Source: Pleomorphomonas carboxyditropha
GTDB taxonomy: Bacteria; Pseudomonadota; Alphaproteobacteria; Rhizobiales; Pleomorphomonadaceae
Assembly: GCF_002770725.1 (NCBI RefSeq)
Contig: NZ_NQVN01000002.1
Span: 398,622-462,621, forward strand
Length of the DNA: 64,000 nucleotides
Reading direction: 5' to 3'
In this document: one piece after another, positions 35,411 to 43,122 of the stretch
Numbering within the stretch: the stretch's first letter is position 1
Layout of the letters: every line of letters starts with the position of its first letter
Made by a program: the position numbers and the translations under genes
Notes under the pieces: generated by a model
The model's database searches: none
What the model was told of the DNA's origin: nothing
Seen by the model: the letters and a program-made list of their open reading frames with translations, nothing else

Positions 35411-36415
35411 ATGTCGATCGGGGGGCACGATAGGAAGGGCGCATGGCGCCGGGCACTGGCGACGGCCGTCGCCGTTACCGTCATGGCTGCCGCCGGCGCC
35501 GCCAGCGCCGACGAAGCCCTGTCGCTCAAGGGCAAGAAGATCGGCGTCGCCGTGGTCGGCACCCAGCATTTCTGGGATCGCGAAGCCTTCAACGGCGCCG
35601 TCGAGAAGGTCAAGGAACTGGGCGGCGAAGTGCTGCCGGTCGACGGCGGCCGCGACAACCAGGTGCACGCCGACAATCACGACGTCTTCCTGACCAACAA
35701 GGTGGATGCCGTCATCTCCATTCTCGGCGACGCCGCCGTCGAGCCGAAGTTCAAGGCGCTGCAGGAAAAGGGCGTGCCGGTGTTCACCGTCGACCACCTG
35801 TCGCCCTATGCCATCAACAACACGACGTCCGACAACTATTATATCGGCACCACCATCGGCCGCTATCTCGCCGACTCGCTCGGCGGCAAGGGCAAGGTCG
35901 CCTTCTTCAACGCCTTCGAGAATTCCCTGCGCATCTGCGGCATCCGCGCCCAGCTCGCCAAATACGTTCTCAAGGATTATCCGGGCATCGAGATCGTCCA
36001 GCCGGAACTGGCGGAAGCCTTCGCCAATGCGCCGGAAGATGCCCGCAAGAAGACGCTCGATCTCCTGACCCAGTATCCCAAGGGCACGCTCGACGCCATT
36101 CACGTCGCCTGCTGGGACCAGCCGGCCATCGGCGTGGTGCAGGCGCTCGAGGAAGCCGGCCGCACCGAGATCAAGGTGACCGCCGTCGACGCCGGCCCCG
36201 ACACGCTCGAGATCATCGCCGAGAAGGACAGCCCGTTCGTGGCCAACGTCGCCCAGCAGCCGCACAAGATCGGCGCCACGTCGGCGGAGAACGTCGCTAG
36301 GTATTTCGCCGGCGAGAAGCTGCTGCCGCAGACCTTCGTCGACGTCGTTCCGGTCAACGGCCCGGAAGAGGCGAAGAAGGTCTACGCCGAGCTCGGCTAC
36401 GGCAAGCTCGACTGA
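35411..36415 (+). CDS. Sugar ABC transporter substrate-binding protein (RbsB-like)
   Basis: 334 residues with a signal peptide ending at GAASADE. It has the type-1 periplasmic fold: KIGVAVVGTQHFWDREAFNG, DAVISILGDAA, PVFTVDHLSP and VTAVDAGPD. The aromatic and acidic residues near the N-terminal lobe (HFWD) are unusual for ribose binders, so the ligand may not be a simple pentose. The ATG at 35411 follows AAGGAGA. It heads an operon that continues through the ATPase, permeases, transketolase and RuBisCO-like genes. Confidence 0.9.
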   Translation: MSIGGHDRKGAWRRALATAVAVTVMAAAGAASADEALSLKGKKIGVAVVGTQHFWDREAFNGAVEKVKELGGEVLPVDGGRDNQVHADNHDVFLTNKVDAVISILGDAAVEPKFKALQEKGVPVFTVDHLSPYAINNTTSDNYYIGTTIGRYLADSLGGKGKVAFFNAFENSLRICGIRAQLAKYVLKDYPGIEIVQPELAEAFANAPEDARKKTLDLLTQYPKGTLDAIHVACWDQPAIGVVQALEEAGRTEIKVTAVDAGPDTLEIIAEKDSPFVANVAQQPHKIGATSAENVARYFAGEKLLPQTFVDVVPVNGPEEAKKVYAELGYGKLD

Positions 36416-36439
36416 CCGCCGAGCAGCGATTGAAGACAA

Positions 36440-36465
36440 GGCCGGTCGCCTCGGGGCGGCCGGTC
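36440..36465 (+). other. Intercistronic hairpin after the binding-protein gene
   Basis: An 11-bp RNA stem with two G-U pairs (36440-36450 with 36455-36465) and a UCGG loop sits between the binding-protein stop and the ATPase start. No T-run follows. This is the same arrangement as at 17637, 46886 and 53772. Confidence 0.55.
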
Positions 36466-36498
36466 GGCGTCGTTGGGAAACCGGGCCGGGACCGTGCC

Positions 36499-38049
36499 AT
36501 GACCGAAGCCAAAGCAATTGAGCCGCCGGGCGATGCGCCGGACATTCTGTCGCTCGACGGGATCGCCAAGGCGTTTCCCGGCGTTCAGGCGCTCGACGGC
36601 GCCACGCTGCGCGTCAAGGCCGGAGAGATTCACGGCTTGATCGGCGAGAACGGCGCCGGGAAATCGACGCTGATCAAGATACTGGCCGGGCTCTACACGC
36701 CGGACGCCGGCAGCCTGACCATCGGCGGCGGCAGGGTGGCCGCCGGCTCGCCGGACGCCGTGCATGCGGCAGGCGTCCGCTTCATCCATCAGGAACTCAA
36801 TCTCGTGCCGCATTTCACGGTGGCCGAGACCATCTTCCTCGGACAGGAGCTGGCCGGGCCGCTCGGCTTGCGCACCGGCGCCATGCGCCGCGCCGCCGAG
36901 CGCTTCCTGAAGGACACCCTCGACGCCGACATCGCCGGCCACCGGCTGGTCTCGGACCTCGGCATCGCCGAGCGCAAGCTGGTGCAGATCGCCCGGGCGC
37001 TGATCGACGGCAAGGCCCGCGTCGTCGTCTTCGACGAGCCGACCGCCCCCCTGACCCACGCCGAAATCGATCATCTGTTCAAGGCGATCGAGGCCCTGGG
37101 CCGGCGCGGCATCGCCATGATCTACGTGTCGCATTATCTCGCCGAGATCACCCGTATCTGCCACCGCGTGACGGTGTTGCGCAACGGCCGCAACGCCGGC
37201 CTGCTCGAAAGGGTCGGGCCGGAGGATACCGGCCGCCTCATTTCGCTGATGGTCGGCCGCGACATCGGCCACCTCTATCCCCGGCATGACCACACGGCCG
37301 GCGCGCCCTGGCTGAGGGTGGAGAAGCTGTCGCTGGCGCCCCATTATCTCGACGTCGATTTCGAGGTGAGGCGCGGCGAGATCGTCGGCCTCGCCGGCCT
37401 CGTCGGTTCGGGCCGCGAGGAGCTGGTCGACAGCATCGCCGGCCTTCTCGCGCCCGCCCGCGGCCGGATCGGCATCGGCGGCAAACAGCTTCGCCCGGGA
37501 TCGACGGCGGCCGCGGCGCGGCGGGGCTTGGCGCTCGTTCCCCGCGATCGCCGCAACGACGGCCTGGTGCTGGCGCAGAGCGTCGCCGACAACATCAACC
37601 TCGCCTCCCTCGACGCCGTGTCCACCGCCGGCTTCGTGCGCCGCGACGCCGCCGCGAGGCGCGCCGGAGAGAGCATCGAAGCGCTCGACATCCGGCCGCG
37701 GGCGGCAGCGACGGCGGCGCGGCTCCTGTCCGGCGGCAACCAGCAGAAGGTCGTGCTCGCCCGGGGGCTGGCCACCGGCGCCGACCTGTTCGTGCTCGAC
37801 GAGCCGACCATCGGCGTCGACATCGGCGCCAAGGCGGAGATCTACGCGCTGATCGAGCGCCTCGCCCGCGACGGAGCGGCGGTGCTCATCTCCTCGTCCG
37901 ATCCCACGGAGCTGATCGGCCTGGCCGACCGCATCCTGGTGCTGTTGCGGGGTCGGATCGTCGTCGAGCTGACCAGGGACGCTGCCGATCTCGACCGCCT
38001 CGTCGCCCTGACCACCGGCGGCGACGCGACGGAAGGGCAGGCGGCATGA
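36499..38049 (+). CDS. Sugar ABC transporter ATP-binding protein, duplicated (RbsA type)
   Basis: 516 residues with two nucleotide-binding domains. The first has an intact Walker A (GENGAGKST) and Walker B (VVVFDEPTAPL) but a degenerate signature (IAERKLVQIARAL). The second has a degenerate Walker A (GLVGSGREE) but a good signature (LSGGNQQKVVLAR) and Walker B (FVLDEPTIGVD). This asymmetry is normal for RbsA/XylG/AraG. ATG 36499 was chosen; an upstream in-frame TTG at 36430 would run through the hairpin. Confidence 0.92.
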   Translation: MTEAKAIEPPGDAPDILSLDGIAKAFPGVQALDGATLRVKAGEIHGLIGENGAGKSTLIKILAGLYTPDAGSLTIGGGRVAAGSPDAVHAAGVRFIHQELNLVPHFTVAETIFLGQELAGPLGLRTGAMRRAAERFLKDTLDADIAGHRLVSDLGIAERKLVQIARALIDGKARVVVFDEPTAPLTHAEIDHLFKAIEALGRRGIAMIYVSHYLAEITRICHRVTVLRNGRNAGLLERVGPEDTGRLISLMVGRDIGHLYPRHDHTAGAPWLRVEKLSLAPHYLDVDFEVRRGEIVGLAGLVGSGREELVDSIAGLLAPARGRIGIGGKQLRPGSTAAAARRGLALVPRDRRNDGLVLAQSVADNINLASLDAVSTAGFVRRDAAARRAGESIEALDIRPRAAATAARLLSGGNQQKVVLARGLATGADLFVLDEPTIGVDIGAKAEIYALIERLARDGAAVLISSSDPTELIGLADRILVLLRGRIVVELTRDAADLDRLVALTTGGDATEGQAA

Positions 38050-39032
38050 GCGCGCTCGCAACCCCCGGCGGGCGAGCACTGTCGGCCGCCGTCGTCTCGG
38101 CCGTGCCGCTCCTCGTCTTCCTGGCGCTCCTCGCCTATTTCGGCGCGCGGGCGCCCGGTTTTCTCGATCCCGCGACGCTGATCCTCATCCTGAAGCAGGC
38201 CATTCCCACCGCCGTTCTCGGCGTCGGTCTGTCCTTCGTGGTGATCGGCGGCGGCGACGACGTGGTGGCCGGCGGCATCGACCTGTCGGTGCCGTCGATC
38301 GCCGTGCTGTCGGCGGCGATCATCGCCGACCAGTTGGCCTTCCACGGCACGGGCACCCTGGCGGCCGTGCTTCTCGGCTTTATGGCCGCCGTGGCGGCCG
38401 GCCTGTGCAACGCCGTTCTGGTGACGCGCATCGGCATGACGCCGCTGCTCGCCACGCTGGCGAGTTCCACCGCCTTCATCGGTTTTTCCAAGCTGGTCAC
38501 CGCCAACCGCCGCATCGATCTCAGCGACCCGCTGATCGTCACGCTGCGCGACGGCACCGTCGCCGGCCTGCCGCTCGGCCTGCTGGCGGCCACGGCGCTG
38601 ATCGTGATCGCCATCGCCGCCGTTCACCGCAGCCGGTGGGGGCTGCGCCTGCAGGCCGTCGGCGGCAACCGCGACGCGGCGGTGATCGCCGGCCTCGACG
38701 CCCGCCGCTTCGTGGCGCAGTCCTTCCTGATCGCCGGCGTCTTCGGCGGCCTCGCGTCGCTGTTCGTGCTGGCGCGCGGCTCCGGCAGCACGCCCGGCGT
38801 CGCCGAGACCCTGTTGATGGAAACCGTGCTGGCCACCTTCCTCGGCGCCGCCTTCTCGCCACGGCGAGTGGTGACGGTGTGGGGCGCGGCGCTCGGGGCG
38901 ATCCTGGTCTCGGCGCTTTCCATCGGCTTCGGCTCGGTCGGCGTCGACGTGTTCTGGACGGGCTGCGTCAAGGGCGGCCTGATCCTGGTGGTGGTCGCCG
39001 CGGCGGCCGTTGCCCGGAGGAGCCGGACATGA
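38046..39032 (+). CDS. Sugar ABC transporter permease (RbsC type, first)
   Basis: 328 residues, multi-spanning. The RbsC signature region reads GGIDLSVPSIAVLSAAI, followed by GLRLQAVGGNRDAAVIAGL. The VIGGGDDVVAGGID stretch is unusual in having two adjacent acidic residues before the helix. Start overlaps the ATPase stop (ATGA). With the next gene it probably makes a heterodimeric channel, where rbs systems use a single permease. Confidence 0.92.
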   Translation: MSALATPGGRALSAAVVSAVPLLVFLALLAYFGARAPGFLDPATLILILKQAIPTAVLGVGLSFVVIGGGDDVVAGGIDLSVPSIAVLSAAIIADQLAFHGTGTLAAVLLGFMAAVAAGLCNAVLVTRIGMTPLLATLASSTAFIGFSKLVTANRRIDLSDPLIVTLRDGTVAGLPLGLLAATALIVIAIAAVHRSRWGLRLQAVGGNRDAAVIAGLDARRFVAQSFLIAGVFGGLASLFVLARGSGSTPGVAETLLMETVLATFLGAAFSPRRVVTVWGAALGAILVSALSIGFGSVGVDVFWTGCVKGGLILVVVAAAAVARRSRT

Positions 39033-40009
39033 GCCGTCTCGCCAGCCTGCCGTCGCTGGTCGGCAGCGGACGCGCCGCGTTTGCCCGGCACGGCTTTCTC
39101 GCCGTGGTCGGCTTGGCCATCGTCGGCTTTGCCGTTGCCAATCCGAGCTTCCTGAGCCTTGCCAACCTCGTCAACATCGTCTCCGGCGCCGTCATCCCGC
39201 TGATCGTCGGGCTCGCCATGACGCTGGTGGTGGCGCTCGGCGCCATCGATCTCTCGGTCGGCGTGGCGCTCGACTTCGGCTCCGCCTTCGCCATCGTGGC
39301 GCTGAAGGACTATGGCGTGCCCTGGTATCTTGCCGTGGCGATCGGCATCGCCGGCGGCACGCTGGTCGGCGTCGTCAACGCGCTGGTCGTGGTACGCTTC
39401 AGGGTCAGTGCCTTTCTCGGCACCCTCGGCGTCTTCTTCATCGGCGGCAGCCTGCAGCGCATCTTCACCAACGGCGGCGGGCCGATCTCCTTCCGCCGCC
39501 TGCCGACCGAATATTACGACCTCGCCGTCGGCGATCTCTACGGCATTCCGATCCGCATCCTGATCGCCGCCGCCCTCGTCGTCGGCTATTTCCTGTTGCT
39601 GGAACGCTCGGCGCTCGGCCGGAAGATCCATGCCGTCGGCCAGCAGAGCCGGGCGGCCCGCGTGGCGGGGCTGCCGGTCGGCGCCATCGTCGCCTTCGGC
39701 TTCGTCTGTGCCGGCGCCACCGCCGCGGTGGGCGGGCTGATCGCCTCGGCCAATCTCAGGATGTTCACGCCGCTCGCCGGCAACGCCTACCTGATGGACG
39801 CCATCGCCGCCGTGTTCATCGGCGCCTCCATGCATCGCGACGGCCGGCCCAACGTGCCGGGAACGCTCACCGGGGTGCTGTTCCTGGCGATGGTCGCCAA
39901 CGGGCTCAATCTGATGGGCCTCGATTTCAATCTCAAGGATGCGCTGTCGGGGGTGATCCTCGTCGCGGCGCTCGCATTTTCCGTCATCCAACATCGCCGG
40001 AGAACCTGA
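39029..40009 (+). CDS. Sugar ABC transporter permease (RbsC type, second)
   Basis: 326 residues, a paralogue of the preceding permease: LGAIDLSVGVALDFGSAFA, GRKIHAVGQQSRAARVAGL and a FTPLAGNAYLMDAIAAVFIG segment typical of the family C-terminus. It starts by ATGA overlap with permease one and its TGA shares a base with the transketolase ATG, so import and metabolism genes are translationally coupled. Confidence 0.92.
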   Translation: MSRLASLPSLVGSGRAAFARHGFLAVVGLAIVGFAVANPSFLSLANLVNIVSGAVIPLIVGLAMTLVVALGAIDLSVGVALDFGSAFAIVALKDYGVPWYLAVAIGIAGGTLVGVVNALVVVRFRVSAFLGTLGVFFIGGSLQRIFTNGGGPISFRRLPTEYYDLAVGDLYGIPIRILIAAALVVGYFLLLERSALGRKIHAVGQQSRAARVAGLPVGAIVAFGFVCAGATAAVGGLIASANLRMFTPLAGNAYLMDAIAAVFIGASMHRDGRPNVPGTLTGVLFLAMVANGLNLMGLDFNLKDALSGVILVAALAFSVIQHRRRT

Positions 40010-40980
40010 TGGCCACCCGCCCGACCAGTACCAAGCCTCGCAAGACGCCGCGCCGGCCCAACACGAGAACCACCGAGGAGATCGCCCTCGGCATCCGGCG
40101 CCGGGTGTTCGAGCACACCATCCGCAACAACGGCGGCTACCTCAGCCAGGCCTGTTCGGCCGCCGAGCAACTGGCCTGGCTCTACAACGAGGAGCTCCAT
40201 ATCGGCGAACCGACGCTGCCGCCGCTGCCGGAACCGTTCGGCGGCGTGCCGTCGGCCACCAACAGCGGCTACCACACCGGCGCCGGCTACAACGGCCCGG
40301 CGCTGCCTCAGTTCGATCGGCTGATCTTCGCGCCGGCCCATTACGCCCTCGTCGCCTACGCGACGCTGATCGAGGTCGGCCGCCTGGCGCCGGAAGCTCT
40401 TGGGCAGTTCAACCGCGACGGCTCGTCGGTGGAGATGATCGGCGCCGAGCATTCGCCGGGCATGGAAGTGCACAACGGCACCCTCGGCGTCGGCCTGTCG
40501 ACGGCGGCCGGCCTCGCCTGGGGGCGCCGCCGCAAGGGCGAGACCGGCCGCGTCTGGGTGTTCATGTCCGACGGTGAGGTCGAGGAAGGCCAGACCTGGG
40601 AAGCCGTGCAGGCGGCGGCCTATCACGGCATCGACACGCTCAACGCCATCGTCGACGTCAATGCCCAGCAGTGCGACGGCGCCATGTCCTCCGTGATGGA
40701 CGTGCGCGACATCAGGCAGAAGTTCGAGGCGTTCGGCGCCGTGGTGGCGGAAGTGGACGGCCACGATGTCGCGGCCCTGCGCCGGGCGGCGAAGACGCCG
40801 CACCCCGGCCAGCCGCTGATCATCCTGGCGAAGACCAATCCCTTCAAGGGCATGAACCATCTCGAACGGCGTTTCCCGCGCCTGCATTACGTCCGCTTCA
40901 AGGACGAGGCCGACCGCGCCGCCACCAATGACGCCATCGCCGCCGAGCTCGGCGTCTCTCCCGTCGATTACAGCCGCTGA
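40009..40980 (+). CDS. Transketolase, N-terminal (thiamine-diphosphate binding) subunit
   Basis: 323 residues, only the N-terminal half of a classical transketolase. It has the HTGAGYNGP and HYALVAYA segments and the cofactor loop MSDGEVEEGQTWEA ending in VDVNAQQCDG (the first Gly of GDG is Ser). Two-subunit transketolases of this type occur in several catabolic operons and act on unusual ketose phosphates. It needs the next gene's product, which supplies the pyrimidine-binding half. The coding overlap with the permease and the 8-base gap to the next gene show this is a natural split and not a broken gene. Confidence 0.9.
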   Translation: MATRPTSTKPRKTPRRPNTRTTEEIALGIRRRVFEHTIRNNGGYLSQACSAAEQLAWLYNEELHIGEPTLPPLPEPFGGVPSATNSGYHTGAGYNGPALPQFDRLIFAPAHYALVAYATLIEVGRLAPEALGQFNRDGSSVEMIGAEHSPGMEVHNGTLGVGLSTAAGLAWGRRRKGETGRVWVFMSDGEVEEGQTWEAVQAAAYHGIDTLNAIVDVNAQQCDGAMSSVMDVRDIRQKFEAFGAVVAEVDGHDVAALRRAAKTPHPGQPLIILAKTNPFKGMNHLERRFPRLHYVRFKDEADRAATNDAIAAELGVSPVDYSR

Positions 40981-40988
40981 GGTCCGTC

Positions 40989-41993
40989 ATGGTCGAACTC
41001 GTCAACCGTCCCTATGCCGGCGCCTTCGAGGCCTATGCCGTCGCCCACCCGGAAGTGCTCTGTCTCTCCGCCGACCTCACCTCGTCCTGCGAGATCGACG
41101 GCTTCCGCGATCGCCATCCCGAGCAGTTCCTGTCGCTCGGCATGGCCGAGCAGAACATGATGAGCTTCGCCGGCGGCCTCGGTCTCGCCGGTTTCCGCCC
41201 CTTCCTGCACACCTTCGGCGTCTTCCTCTACCGCCGTCCCTATGACCAGTTGATCGCCTCGGTGGCCTATCCGCGCCGCAAGGTGCGCCTGATGGGCTTC
41301 CTGCCGGGCGTCACCACGCCGGGCGGCATGACCCACCAGGCGATCGAGGACATCTCGGTGATGCGCTCGATCCCCAACATGACCATCCTGGAGACCGGCG
41401 ACGCCACCGAGGTGGAATCGATCGTCGAGGCGGCCGACAGCGTCGACGGTCCGGTCTACGCCCGCGTGCTGCGCGGACAGGTGCCGCGGCTGTTCGACAC
41501 GCCGATCGTCGTCGGCAAGGCGCGCGAGCTGTCGCTCGGCAGCGACGTGCTGGTGATCACCGCCGGCATCACCACCGAGGAGGCCCTGCGGGCGCGCGGC
41601 GCGCTGGAGAAGGCCGGCGTGTCGATCCGCCACATCCACCTCAACACCATCAAGCCGTTCGACGCTCAGTATCTGCTCGATCATCTCCACTCGGTGCGCC
41701 ATGGCGTCGTCACGCTCGAGAACCACGTCACCGAAGGCGGCATCGGTTCGCTGGTGGCCGAGACCATCGCCGACGCCGGCATTGCCAAGCGGCTGGTAAG
41801 GCTCGGTCTCAAGGACACCTACGCCCATGGCGGCTCGCGTCCCTACCTGATGCGGACCTACGGCCTCGACGCGCCGGCGCTGGTCGCCGCCATCGAACGG
41901 CTGACCGGCGAGAGCTTCGGCATCACCGACGCCGACCTCGATGCCGTCCGCATCGACGCCGTCCATTCGTCTGCCAAGGCGGAGGCGCTCTGA
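40989..41993 (+). CDS. Transketolase, C-terminal (pyrimidine-binding) subunit
   Basis: 334 residues. The pyrimidine domain has the catalytic glutamate region SLGMAEQNMMSFAGGLGLAG, then the T-loop-like GFLPGVTTPGGMTHQAIED, and a C-terminal transketolase_C domain (LVITAGITTEEAL, VTLENHVTEGGIGSLVAE). It transfers a two-carbon unit together with the N-terminal subunit. ATG 40989 is eight bases after the previous stop; its stop shares one base with the RuBisCO-like start. Confidence 0.9.
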   Translation: MVELVNRPYAGAFEAYAVAHPEVLCLSADLTSSCEIDGFRDRHPEQFLSLGMAEQNMMSFAGGLGLAGFRPFLHTFGVFLYRRPYDQLIASVAYPRRKVRLMGFLPGVTTPGGMTHQAIEDISVMRSIPNMTILETGDATEVESIVEAADSVDGPVYARVLRGQVPRLFDTPIVVGKARELSLGSDVLVITAGITTEEALRARGALEKAGVSIRHIHLNTIKPFDAQYLLDHLHSVRHGVVTLENHVTEGGIGSLVAETIADAGIAKRLVRLGLKDTYAHGGSRPYLMRTYGLDAPALVAAIERLTGESFGITDADLDAVRIDAVHSSAKAEAL

Positions 41994-43102
41994 TGTCGCG
42001 ATTTTCCGTCTTCTACCGCATCTTCGCTTCAAACCTCGACGAGGCGACCGAGCGGGCCGAGGGCATCGCCCTGGAGCAGACCGTCGAGATCCCGCGCGAC
42101 GTGGTGCCCAAGGGCTATATCGAGGATGTCATCCTCGGCAAGGTCGAGAGCGTCGCCGCCGAGGAGGACGGCGCCTATCTCGCCCATCTCACCTACAGTC
42201 CCGACAGCACCGGCGCCGAGCTGCCGCAGCTCCTCAACGTCATCTTCGGCAATTCGTCGATCCAGAAGGGCATCCGGGTCGTCGGCTTCGAGCCGGGGGA
42301 ACGCCTGTCCGCCGACTTCACCGGCGCCCGCTTCGGCATCGCCGGCGTTCGCGAGCGGGTCAAGCGCCCGACCGGCGGCCTGATCGCCCCGGTGATCAAG
42401 CCGCAGGGCAGCGACGCCGACACGCTGGCCGCCATCGCCTATGCCGCCGCCCTCGGCGGCGCCGACATCATCAAGGACGACCACGGCCTGACCGACCAGG
42501 CGTCGGCGCCCTTCAAGACGCGCGTCGAGAAGGTTGCCGCGGCCGTCGCCCGCGCCAATCGCGAGACCGGCGGCCATAGCCTCTACTTTCCCAACATCGC
42601 CGGCCGCGGCGAGGACCTGATGGACTTCGCCCGCTTCGCCAAGGAGGCGGGGGCAGGGGGCGCGCTGGTCATGCCCGGGCTGTTCGGCTTCGATCTCACC
42701 CGCCGCCTCGCCACCGCCGACTGGTTCGACCTGCCGCTGATGGCGCACCCGACCTTCCTCGGCACCTACGTGCTGTCCGATACGCTCGGCTTCACCCATG
42801 CGGTGATGTTCGGCGTCTTGCAGCGCCTTGCCGGTGCCGACATCTCGATCTTCCCGAACGTCGGCGGCCGCTTCGGCTTTTCGGCCGGGGAATGCCTGTC
42901 GATCGCCGACGCCTGCCGGTCGCCGGACGGTATCGGCCGGCCGATCTTCCCGAGCCCGGGCGGCGGCATGAGCGTCGATCGCGCCCAGGACATGCGCGCC
43001 ATGTACGGCGACGACGTGGTCTATCTTCTCGGCGGCAGCCTTCTGAGGCATGCTGACCGCATCGGCGAGACCATTAGGGACATGCGCGCCCGCCTCGCCT
43101 GA
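41993..43102 (+). CDS. RuBisCO-like protein (form IV), possible sugar-acid phosphate decarboxylase
   Basis: 369 residues, shorter than true RuBisCO large subunits (about 470). Position matches can be read: Lys136 in APVIKPQ corresponds to the first active-site lysine, while the next one (Lys177 in spinach numbering) is Gln138. The carbamylated-lysine motif is IIKDDH (Lys161, Asp162, Asp163, with His164 replacing Glu204). His252 (AHPTFLGTY) and the phosphate-binding glycines 323-325 and 347-348 remain. Metal-binding chemistry is therefore plausible, but CO2 fixation is not. Similar proteins decarboxylate 3-oxo-isoapionate-4-phosphate or act in other sugar pathways. Location right after the transketolase pair supports carbohydrate breakdown. 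Confidence 0.85.
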   Translation: MSRFSVFYRIFASNLDEATERAEGIALEQTVEIPRDVVPKGYIEDVILGKVESVAAEEDGAYLAHLTYSPDSTGAELPQLLNVIFGNSSIQKGIRVVGFEPGERLSADFTGARFGIAGVRERVKRPTGGLIAPVIKPQGSDADTLAAIAYAAALGGADIIKDDHGLTDQASAPFKTRVEKVAAAVARANRETGGHSLYFPNIAGRGEDLMDFARFAKEAGAGGALVMPGLFGFDLTRRLATADWFDLPLMAHPTFLGTYVLSDTLGFTHAVMFGVLQRLAGADISIFPNVGGRFGFSAGECLSIADACRSPDGIGRPIFPSPGGGMSVDRAQDMRAMYGDDVVYLLGGSLLRHADRIGETIRDMRARLA

Positions 43103-43122
43103 CCGACCAAGGGCCGAACGAC

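Noticed and set aside
36499-38049. Sugar ATPase as inactive because of altered Walker A in the second domain and altered signature in the first
   Set aside because: This asymmetry is normal in RbsA-type duplicated ATPases.
40009-41993. Split transketolase as a frameshifted or nonsense-mutated gene
   Set aside because: Each half has its own start and the halves match naturally two-subunit transketolases.
41993-43102. True RuBisCO and autotrophic CO2 fixation
   Set aside because: Protein is too short, key residues are replaced, and there is no small subunit or phosphoribulokinase.
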